From Theocolax elegans (taxonomy: Eukaryota > Arthropoda > Insecta > Hymenoptera > Cerocephalidae): a stretch of DNA of 64,000 nucleotides. The position numbers and the translations under genes are program-made. The stretch's first letter is position 1. Every line of letters starts with the position of its first letter. Below, one piece after another: positions 12,601-24,600 of this stretch. The DNA is taken from the NCBI GenBank assembly GCA_026168455.1, contig CM047431.1, positions 6,353,603 to 6,417,602 of the forward strand. The letters are read 5' to 3'. Under the pieces are notes generated by a model. The model ran no database searches and had not been told where the DNA came from. It was given only the letters and a program-made list of their open reading frames with translations.

Positions 12601-15600
12601 GGTGTGTAATTCCGTGATTCTTTAATAAGTCTTCTACTTCTTTACAAATAAATTGTTTACCATTATCGCTGACTATAGTTTTTGGGCATCCGTGTCGGAG
12701 AATTACTTGTTCTTTAATGGCTTTTGCAATAGCTTTTCCGGTGGCTTTATTCAAAGCTCTCAGTTCTATCCATTTGGTAAAACGATCTTGCATTACAAGT
12801 AACCAAATTTTTCCGCTAGTGGATCGAGGTTGTGGTTCTACAAGATCTATTGATACCATTTCCCATGGTTGTTGAACATTTGTTACATGCATAAGACCGG
12901 CTTTCGTTTGTTGTTGTACTTTATATTGTTGGCATTTAGTACAATTCCTTACGTATTTTGCTCCGTCTCGTAAAATTCCAGGCCAATAATAATAACGTGA
13001 TAAGCGTACAAGAGTTTTTCCAATACCTAAGTGTCCGGCTGTCGATTCGTCGTGACATTCTTGCAGGACTCGGTTTCGGTCAGTTTTTGGAATGCATAAT
13101 TTCCATTGTTCGTTCGGATCTTCTTCATTAAAGTCTAACGTATGTAGAATATGCTTGTATAGTTTCCCTTCTTTAATACAAAATTCCGGATTCTCCTTCG
13201 GTTGCGTTTTTACTTCTTTAAATTTTGTATTATACCACGAGCAGTTTTTACGGTTGGCTACAGAACATATTTCGATAGGCTGTCGTGATAAAGCATCGGC
13301 TACATTGTTTTCGGCTCCTCTTCGGTAACGGATTTCCATATCCCATTGATCTAATTCCATTCTCCAACGAGCAATTCTTCCTGACGGATTATCAATTTTT
13401 TCTAACCATTTCAAAGATTGATGATCGGTTAATACTACAAAATGATAACCTTCTAAGTAGTCTCGCATTTTCTAGATACCCCATTTTACTGCTAGGCATT
13501 ATTTTTCGGTGGCAGAGTAGTTTTTCTCTGCTTTATTTAAAGTTCTGCTGGCATACGCTATGACTTTTTCTTGTCCATCTATCTCTTGAGTTAATACTGC
13601 TCCTAGCCCATCGTTACTAGCATCTGTTTGTAAACACATTGTTTTTTCAAAGTCCGGGCGTGTTAAAATGGGAGCATTTGTTAAATGTTCTTTGGTTTTA
13701 TCGAAGGCTTCTTGTTGCTCAGGTCCCCAGTGCCAAGTGGTGTTTTTTCTTAACAATTTGCTAAGCGGTGCGGTAGTTTTGGACACTTTGGGTATAAAAC
13801 GTCGATACCATGAGATCAGTCCATTAAATCGGCGGAGTTCCTTCAAGGTAGTTGGAGCTGATAACGTAGTGAAGGCTTTTACTTTATCGGGATCGGTGTG
13901 TATGCCGTCAGAATCAATTACATGACCTAGATAACGTAGTTGTTGCCTACCAAAATGGCTCTTCTCCCAGTTCGGTTTTAGTTTTGCAGCTTTTAAACGT
14001 CGAAAAACTTCCTGGACTAGTTGAATGTGTTCTTCAAATGTTTCCGGTATAATAATTATATCATCCAAATAGCAAAAGACGTGCGGTTCTAAATCGGGTG
14101 TTACTACTCCTTCTGATATCATTCGTTGAAAAGCTGCCGGTGCTGAATGAAGTCCGAAAGGTAAAACTTTGAATTGGAAATGTCGTCCTGGTACGGTGAA
14201 AGCAGTTAATGGTTTACTGTTGTCGGGTAAGGGTACTTGCCAGTATCCATTTTTCAAGTCGATGGTACTAAGATAACGAGCTCCACGTAGTTTATCTAAA
14301 GTGGCATTTATTTTCGGTAACGGGTATGCATCTTTGATGGTTACTTCGTTGAGTCGACGAAAATCTACACAAAAACGGTATTTTCCATCTTTTTTCTTCG
14401 CCAGAACTATAGGAGAACTCCACGGACTTATAGAAGGTTCTATAACACCTTCTTTTAACATTTTATCAATTTCTTCATTGATGATTTTCTGCATTGCTGG
14501 ATTTCGGGCACGGTATCGTTATTTTATCGGTGTTGGATTACTAAGCTGAAGGTCGTAGGTTAGTAACGGTGTCGGGCCTTGTATTTCCGCGAAATCTTGA
14601 CGGGCTTGTTCAATAATTTTATCTATTATTTGTCGTTCCTCTATTTTGATATCTAATAGACCCGGTTGAGTTTCTAATTGGCACAGTTCGGACGGAGCTT
14701 GTCTGTTCTCTGGATGCAACTCTTTTTCTTGTAGAGTCATTTTGAATCCTAATTTTGGCAGGATATCCATTCCTAATAAGAAATGGTGTCGGAGTGTAGA
14801 CATGATATGAAAATTTCCTTCTATTTTCTTTCCATTTATCGAGCAGGTTCCCGAAATATTATCTTCCAACATTATTCCACTGCCATCAGCCAGTATCGCC
14901 CGATTTGTTCTTCCTTGTTTTTGCCATCCTCGAGAGTAGCACCATTTTGCAGTCACTTCATTAATAAAAGAGCTGACTGCACCGGAATCTATAAGTGCCT
15001 TAAATCTTCGACCTTCAACATTTACGAAGACGAAATATCGGTTGTCTCGTTCCTGGACCGAGCCGTAGGTCTTGTTGACTCGGTCCTTCGCTCATTTCCC
15101 TGGTATGTTCCATGACAGTCTCTAGTGTAGACTCCATCTTTTCCACAGACAGAGCAAAAAAGTTTACGAGGATTGCGGCACTGGTTACGGTTATGTCCTC
15201 TCTGTTTACATCTCCAACAACACTCGTTTCTTTTGTAAGTTGCATTCGGTTTCATAACGGTCATCGCTTCGTTTCTACTGATTCTTTGAGCTTGTTTTGC
15301 TTCCTGTACGGTTGCTTCATGTTCCTCTACTCTTTGGATCAATTCATTGATGTTATTTATGTCAGTTCGCCTAATATGAATTCTAAGTTCGGGTTTCATA
15401 TTATAATATAAATTATCTAATTGTTCTTCTGGATCATATCCTCCTCTGCGTCTCATTAGAGTTGATAATACCGTAGCAAAATCTCGAATGTTTTCGTTGT
15501 GTTTCTGAACTCGTGCTGTGACTTGTCGTCCTAAATTTCTTCTTTCCAATGGTGGTAAATAAAAATTTCGTATTTGCTCTTCGACTTCTGCCCAGGTATG

Positions 15601-18600
15601 CAAGTTTCGTGCATAATTTCGATACCACTGGAGAGCATTTCCTTTTAAGAGTTCTGGTAATCCTTGAAGTATTTGTTCCTCAGAGAAATTATAAACTTGT
15701 CTTAACTCCTCTAATCGTTCCAAAAAAGAATATACATCTTTGCCTTCGAAATGGCAGTTCCATTTTCTCATTCGGTCTATAACTTCTCTATTTGACGGTA
15801 ATATTGGTAGATGCGGTGAACTAGGTGAGAAAACATTTGGGGTTGTGACGGTTGATTATTTGGGAAGTCCTTATTATTTCCTAATGCTGATTCTTCAAGT
15901 CTCAAGCTAGCGTGGTCGGTTTCTAAGTCCTTTGTGATGTCTAGATTTTCCTTATAATCTTCTGGATCTGGTTCTTTATTTGCAAACAGTTCGGCGTTTT
16001 TGCGTACGAATCCAATAAGACATTGTCTTAATTCGGTAACAATTCCTTCGGTATGTAAACTATGTTTCGTTAATTCAGCAATCAATTCTCGTTGAAGTTT
16101 ATAAATCCACGACACGGAAACCATTTTACAGTCACTTCATTAATAAAAGAGCTGACTGCACCGGAATCTATAAGTGCCTTAAATCTTCGACCTTCAACAT
16201 TTACGAAGACGAAATATCGGTTGTCTCGTTCCTGGACCGAGCCGTAGGTCTTGTTGACTCGGTCCTTCGCTCGTTTCCCTGGTATGTTCCATGACAGTCT
16301 CTAGTGTAGACTCCATCTTTTCCACAGACAGAGCAAAAAAGTTTACGAGGATTGCGGCACTGGTTACGGTTATGCCTCTCTGTTTACATCTCCAACAACA
16401 CTCGTTTCTTTTGTAAGTTGCATTCGGTTTCGTAACGGTCATCGCTTCGTTTCTACTGATTCTTTGAGCTTGGTTTGCTTCCTGTACGGTTGCTTCATGT
16501 TCCTCTACTCTTTGGATCAATTCATTGATGTTATTTATGTCAGTTCGCCTAATATGAATTCTAAGTTCGGGTTTCATATTATAATATAAATTATCTAATT
16601 GTTCTTCTGGATCATATCCTCCTCTGCGTCTCATTAGAGTTGATAATACCGTAGCAAAATCTCGAATGTTTTCGTTGTGTTTCTGAACTCGTGCTGTGAC
16701 TTGTCGTCCTAAATTTCTTCTTTCCAATGGTGGTAAATAAAAATTTCGTATTGTTCTTCGACTTCTGCCCAGGTATGCAAGTTTCGTGCATAATTTCGAT
16801 ACCACTGGAGAGCATTTCCTTTTAAGAGTTCTGGTAATCCTTGAAGTATTTGTTCCTCAGAAATTATAAACTTGTCTTAACTCCTCTATTCGTTCAAAAA
16901 GAATATACATCTTTGCCTTCGAAATGGCAGTTCCATTTTCTCATTTGGTCCATAACTTCTCTATTTGACGGTAATATTGGTAGATGCGGTGAACTAGGTG
17001 TAGAAAACATTTGGGGTTGTGACGGTTGATTATTTGGGAAGTCCTTATTATTTCCTAATGCTGATTCCTCAAGTCTCAAGCTAGCGGTTTATAAATCCAC
17101 GACACGGAAACCATTTTACAAACTTATAATTATGTCGGATATACAAGTGTACCAGTGTCAGTGTTATCGCGGCGTCCAAGTGTAATTTAACAATTCGGTC
17201 CGAAAGTTTCGTAGATTCAATGCAAAAAAAATCAAATTCCTTTTACAAATACTGTTCGGGCGCCATGTAACGGAGTGAATCTTGCCGGACCTTGCTCAGA
17301 TTCCAGGATTCAGGTTTTTAAGGAATTTGAAATAAAGTATCACTATTTATAATAAAAACTAATTATTATTAAGACTATGTACAGATATAAAAAAATAACA
17401 AAGATATAATGTAAATGTTGCCAGCCCGCCTGGTCTTGGTCAGGTGAAATAGCTAATTAGTCTGTAATCAAATCAAGATAAAATACTTAATTATTACGCA
17501 ATCTACGAACTTTACAACGCTGTCTTATAACTAGTTTCCTAAACGGACGCAACTAACGGTTATCGCGTATGCTCGTACGGCACTACGGTTCGGGCTAGTA
17601 TGTATGTTCACGGAGGTGCGGTCGGGATAATCCACGTGTGCTCACGAGGATACGGTCGGGATAGCCCACTTGTGCTCACGAGGGCGCGGTCGGGATAATC
17701 TACGTGTGCTCACGAAGATACGGTCGGGATAATCCACGTGTGCTCACGAGGATACGGTCAGGATAACCCACGTGTGCTCACGAGGGTGGGGTCGGGATAA
17801 TCTAAGTGTGCTCACGAAGATACGGTCGGGATAATCCACGTGTGTTCACGAGGATACGGTCAGGATAATCTACGTGTGCTCACGAGGGTGCGGTCGGGAT
17901 AATCTACGTGTGCTCACGAAGACACGGTCGGGATAATCCACGTGTGCTCACGAGGATACGGTCAGGATCGATAATCTACGTGTGCTCACGAAGATACGGT
18001 CGGGATAATCCACGTGTGCTCACGAGGATACGGTCAGGATCGATAATCTACGTGTGCTCACGAGGGTGCGGTCGGGATAATCCACGTGTGCTCACGAGGT
18101 GCCTACGGTAGTATGCGGTTAAGATAACGGTCGGTACGGTATACGGTAACCGTGTTTACGAACGTGTGCTCACGAACGTATCCACGGTTGCTGCACTAGG
18201 TCGGAGAAAGGGGCTGGTCGTGTGCTCACGGCCAGTTCGATCTGTCGTCCAGTTGCAGACTGCCTACTGGTGGTTTCGGTGCGCCTTATATACCCGATTC
18301 TACGAGAGCGCGCATGCGTATAACGCCTGCCCCCCACTCCGGACGGGTTTAATGAACTGGCGAGTAGGCACAGTAGTGGGGAGGCGGTCAAAGACTCTAA
18401 TCTATTTATAGCGCGGTCGTTGAACTCGCGTTTAACGGCACGTATCTATCTCGAAGCTATCTTAATATACTACGTACTTATTACTATTATATAATATTAA
18501 CAATTTATATAATAATTTTACGCAATACTAGTTCGTGTGTTTATCACACGTCACAAACTGAACAACAAACAACACAAAAAATCACCAAAACTGAAACCAA

Positions 18601-21600
18601 AAACCCTAAAAAAATCAAAAGTTAGTGAAACCCCCGGAAATACCAAACGACCGTACAAGAACTTCTTAAACCAATAGAACAGATATTTATTGATGAACCA
18701 AATAAATGTCCGATTAGTTATATCACCTTCAGAAGTTTCCTAGATAAAGTCTTATTAAATACCTTCGAACCAGAAATGACGAAAGAATACTGCACAAATT
18801 CTACAGAAATTTCAAATATGATGACAAATCTATATCCGCAGTTGAACTTTACAGGATTAAAAACCAAATTTACAAAAATCATAAACAAAATAGAGAAATC
18901 AGAAACAATATTAAAAAATAAAATTTAAAAAAATCTACTGGGCCTTAATATACTACAATGGAGTTTAAATGGTTTTTATAAAAAATTACCAAACCTTGTC
19001 ACGCCGCTCTGGGCATCAAGGTGCGGGTGATAAATTACCTAACAAGTGAAATAGACGTTACTTTATTAAACCTTCTAGTTAATTGCTAAAATCGCTCGCT
19101 CGTTTGTTCGCGAATCGTGAGCTGTATAGACGGCACGGCGGTGAGTTATTGCGAAGTGTACCTTCGAGCACGAAGGGAAGAAGCTAGGAAAAGAGGGGAA
19201 TTACGCAGCACACAGTGCGATACGGGAAGGCACGGGAAGCACGGAAAATAGGCACTGCATCAGGTTGCACAAACCTTGGAATCGGTTTCGCTCGGTACTA
19301 TTTTGCTCTCGTCGCTAACACTCAAATTGGAAGCATGCATACACACTCGACCGCGGAAGAATATTTGCCAGTTGCTTCGATGTAGGCTTAATTAGGTAAA
19401 TACTCGCATAATATGACATGCATTATTTGCATTGTCACAACCTAAATAAATTAATTATAGAACGAGATACCAAAATAATATGTTTATAGGAAACTTACTT
19501 TAAAGAAAATAATTGTAGTAAGATAAATAACTATAAACACTTCTATAAAAATAACAGTCCAGACAAGCTAGAGGAGGTGTTGCCATATGTGTTAAAAATA
19601 ATATCTACTGCCATCAAATAAAACTTGAATTGGAAAACTGAATTGGAAGCTGTGGCAATTACAGTATATTTACCATACAAAATAACAATATGTAACATAT
19701 ATTTAAGCACCATTATGGTGGCGGACCACTTATAGCGGAACCAAAAAATAAATATACAGGAATTTTTAGCTAATTTTTAGCTAATTTATTGCCCCAATAA
19801 GGAATTTATAGCTTCATCCAGTACCGAATTAACACCGGTTTCGCCACCTTAAGTTATAAGCTAATGAAACTTTTATAACTCGCAGCCTAATTGTGCTATC
19901 GCAATAAATCCGACGCCATAATTTTTAGCTCGTTCAACTGTATAAGATTTCTGAAGGGATTTTTTTCTCGATTTTGATGAACAAACCATGTATGTTTTTA
20001 TTTGGCGACGTTTCGATGGATATCCTCCATTCTCATTAGGCTCAGTATAACAATATTATTTAAAACATCTTCCTATATATATTAGTAATTTTGTGGCAAA
20101 TGTATAACATTATAAATTATTAGCACTACTTACTATTTTGTCATTAATATAAACGTATAAAACGTATAATTAATAGCATTTCTGATGCGTCGCTCTATAA
20201 TTGAAAACAAAAGTAAACAAATTTACTAAAAAAAATTATAATTTTGCGCAGAAATTGAGGTTATGTGTGATCTATACCTTTCCATAGTAGTTAAGTCCAT
20301 AATCAACATCGTTTTTCACAAAGTTAAATAAATAAATTAAAAACAACACAAAATAATTTAATACACAATAACACATATTTAGCAAAAGGCAGTCAAATTG
20401 GTAAAATAACGAAATGTCAAGTGTATCACAGACGGTTAATAACATCAATTTAAATCTCTTGATTCGCGTTCTTAGAGACACCTGTGCGATCAATCGTAAT
20501 TAGATCAATCGAACAGACATCCCCACTCCCCGTGGAAATTTGAAATTCTTACATGTACATAATAAATTAAAAAACACAAATGACTCGAATCTGCTATTAA
20601 ATTTGATTAAATTCAAGCGATAATTTATTTATAAATTATAAGCTTAGATGATCAATAAATGAATTTATTTGGTGTGTAAAACTGTAATAGTTCACTTTTT
20701 AAATTTGCCGCGTCGCGCATGCTCAAATTGTCAATCGCGCATGCTCCAATTGTCAATGGCGCATGCTCCGATTGCGAATCGAGCATATTTGCAATCGATC
20801 AACGGGCAACTTGATCTATAGCTAGGCACCTTCTGATAAATATAGTTTTAGGTTATGTCACTAAAGAAAGATTTTTTTTTCTCACAATTTAGATTTTAAT
20901 TTAATATTATTAATAATGTTATTATAATGTTGCCTAAGTTTGTATCATCTTTTACATTAATTGTATTATTTGCTTACTTGATATGGATCATTTCCGATAT
21001 CAGTCTTTTATGCCAATTCTTTTCCGTGTCTAATACTTTAACGTCATTAAAATTAAAGGAATGATTATTCGTGAACATATGATCATTAATTACATAATGA
21101 GAATCTGGCTTATGTATATTAGTTTCATACTCTTTAATTCGGCACTGTAACTGTCTTTTTGTTTCACCTACATAGCAAGCATCACAATCTTTGCAGTTAA
21201 TTTTGTAAACAATATTAGTTTTTGTTAATTTATCTATAGCATCTTTACCTCTTACAATAACATTACCAAACTTGTTACACATTTTTGGTATTACCTGAAT
21301 AGCCTTTTCTTTCATAGCGCCTGATACTTTTTCATAAAATTCGGGTACAAAAGGAATATTTAAAGTAGCTTTGTAATTTGTTATTGCTTTGTTATTTGGT
21401 TGCGCATTATTATGATTATATTTTATTTTTTCTAATCTTTTTCTTACGTTGTGATTAATAAATTTTGTTGGATAACTATTGTTCTCTAAAAAATTTTTTA
21501 ATTAATCGAATATTCGTTGTATGAAATTTCTCATGCGCCAACAAAATAGCCTTGTCCACCAATGTATAGACCATTGCTCGCTTCTGCTGGATAGTATGAC

Positions 21601-24600
21601 TAGATTTAAAATGTAAAAACCGTGCCGAGAAAGTATCTTTCCGGTACCAATTTGTAATTATGTGTGTATTATTATTCCTAATTAATGAAACTTCTACAAA
21701 ATTTATATGCCCGTTAGCTATTTCATGTGTAAACTGCAACTTATTATGATAACTATTAAAAACATCTAATACATGCGATAGTGTATTATTAGGGATGCAC
21801 ATGATTGTATCATCTACATACCTATAATAGAATGTTGGTACAAATTCTAGTTTTTTGAGACATTCCTGTTCTAAATCTGCCGTAACCATATCAGCAAACA
21901 TCGGGCTAATCGGACTTCCCATGGGACTTCCATCTACTTGTTGGAAGTATTTTCCGTCCCATTGAAAAAATGTATTATGTAGAAGGAATTTCATAACTTC
22001 TAACAAGTCGTGTAAAGAGACATTATATTTTTTGTTTATCAAATGGTATCGTATAAGATTTCATCTTGATATTATCCAAATTTAAATATCATAACCTCAA
22101 AATTATCGTTCCTACCTCATTATCATTAAAAAATTGCAATACACTGTAATTATGTTAAAAACTAAATTAGTCAGTAATGTTGAACCAATGTTTAACTTAA
22201 TTATTGTCATGTTAAAAAATTTCTGGCCACAAGTATTACGCGCGTTAACACCGAATTTTGCCAATTTAAGTCTTAAGTTAGCAGAATTCGATATAAAGCG
22301 AACTAATTGTGCTATCGTGATAATCCCAGCCCTACAGTTTTTAACTCATCAAACTGTTTAAGATTTCATTAATATTAACTAGATTCACATTTCTTAACCG
22401 TACATTCTATAAAATAAAGGTAAAAAAAAATAACACAGTTGTTTTATATTAAAAACATATTACTTTTCCACTTTAACGTATAAAAAAATCGCTGGCTTCA
22501 CCAGTCCATTCTCTGATATAAAAAGTTCTTTAGATTTTATCGTCTGTACACAATGGCGCGATAATGTTGAGCTTCGACATCCATATCCACTAAATCGACT
22601 AATTATAAATATGATGTCTTGTTGTTCGGAATATTTATTTCTTGAGCTATACTTTTCAATTTAATTTTCCGCTTGTATTTCTTTGCCTGAATTTTGCCGG
22701 TAATGCCTGAGGTATGCCGAGATAACTGTAATAACTGCTGGATATTTTGGGAATATCTGAGGTATTCCGGGATAACTCCACCAATAACGGGACTTCCTGG
22801 ATATATCGGGAATTTTTGAGGTATTACGGGATTACTCCACTAATTACGGGATTTCCTGGATATATCGGAAATTTTTAAGGTATTCCGAGATAACTCTACC
22901 TATTACGGCATTTTCTGAATATTTCGGTAATGTCTGAGGTATGCTGCAATAACCTTACTAATTTTGAAATTTCTTGGTTATTTTGGGAATTTTTAAGTTA
23001 TTTCGGGATGTATTTACTAATATACGGGATTTTCTGGATATTTCGCGAATTCAATTGAAGGTAGCCCACGATGACTCCACCAATTACGGCATTTTCTAAA
23101 TATTTCGGCAATGTCTGAGGTATGCCGCAATAACATTACTATTTTCAAATTCTTGATATTTCGGTCTGATTATCGGGATACCCATAATACGGGTACTAAA
23201 TCGATTTTGGATTTCGGAAACACTTACGGGATTTCTGCAAATTCTTATTCCGATAACTCACTTACGGGATTACTCCACTAATTACGGAATTCTCTGGATA
23301 TTTCGGGAATTTCTGAGGTATTCCGGGATAACTCCACTAATTACGGAATTCTCTGGATATTTCGGGAATTTCTGAGGTATGCCGAGATAACTGTAATAAC
23401 TGCTGGATATTTTGGGAATATCTGAGGTATTCCGGGATAACTCCACTAATTACGGGATTTCCTGGATATATCGGGAATTTTTGAGGTATTCCGGGATAAC
23501 TCCACTAATTACGGAATTTTCTGGATATTTCGGGAATTTCTGAGGTATTCCGGGATAACTCCACTAATTACGGGATTTCCTGGATATATCGGGAATTTTT
23601 GAGGTATTCCGGGATAACTCCACTAATTACGGGATTTTCTGGATATTTCGGGAATTTCTGAGGTATTCCGGGATAACTCCACTTATTACGGGATTTCCTG
23701 GATATATCGGGAATTTCTGAGGTATTCCGGGATAACTCCACTCATTACGGGATTTCCTGGATATATCGGAAATTTCTAATGTATTTCGGGATAACACAAC
23801 AAATTACGGGATATCCTGGATATTTTGGAATTTTCTAAGGTAATCCAAGATAACTCTACCTATTACGGCATTTTCTAAATATTTCGGTAATGTCTGAGGT
23901 ATGCCGCGAAAACCTTAATAATTTTGAAATTTCTTGGATATTTCGTGAGTCTGTAAGTTATTTCGGGATAACTCCAGTAATTACGGGATTTACTAGATAT
24001 TTCGTGAATTTCTGATCTATTTCGGTATAACAGAACCTATTACGGGATTTCCTGGACACTTCGAAAATTTCTAAGGTATTCCGAGATAACTCTACCAATT
24101 ACGGCATTTTCTAAATATTTCGGCAATGTCTGAGGTATGCCACAAAAACCTTACTAATTTTGAAATTTTTTGGATATTTCGGGAATTTTTAAGTTATTTC
24201 GGGATGACTTTACTAATTACGGGATTTCCTGGATATTTCGCGAATTAATAAGGTATGCCGTGATGACTCCAACGTTTACGGTATTTGCTAAATATTTCGT
24301 TAATATCTGAGGTATGTCGAAATAACTGTGACAACTGCTGGATATTTGGGGTATTTCTGAGGTATTCCGGGTTAACACCACTAAATACGGGATTTCCTAG
24401 TTATATTGAGAATGTCTGAGTTATTCCTGGATAAATCCACAAATTACGGGATTCTCCGGATATTTAGGGAGTTTCTGGGGCATTCCGGGATGACACTACT
24501 AATAACGGGATTTTCTAGATATTTTGGGAATTTCTGAGGTATGCCGAGAGAACTTCACTAATTACGGCGTTCCTCGATATTTTGGGAATATCTGAAGCAT

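Larger units (their letters stand above)
14945..17103. repeat. 1179-bp tandem duplication of the gag region
   Basis: Bases from about 14945 recur at 16124 (offset 1179), covering the end of gag and the protease start. The second copy lacks about 180 bp that correspond to part of 15915-16095, then rejoins at the shared block GTTTATAAATCCACGACACG. Small indels in short homopolymers distinguish the copies. Confidence 0.85.
9928..18555 (-). mobile_element. Ty3/gypsy LTR retrotransposon, minus strand
   Basis: The 3' LTR (9928-10915) and 5' LTR (17266-18555) enclose gag and pol in the order gag, protease, RT, RNase H, integrase, which is the Ty3/gypsy order. The host LINE sequence AACT lies both at 8361-8364/9924-9927 and at 18556-18559, giving a 4-bp target duplication. 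The primer-binding site is at 17252-17265 and the polypurine tract at 10916-10930. No env-like frame is present between integrase and the 3' LTR. Two internal tandem duplications (offsets 888 and 1179 bp) inflate the element. It inserted into the ORF1 of a LINE on the opposite strand. Confidence 0.92.

Noticed and set aside
17630..18110. Regular repeats resembling a CRISPR array
   Set aside because: The units are contiguous 34-mers without unique spacers, lie in a eukaryotic LTR, and differ in number between the two LTRs.
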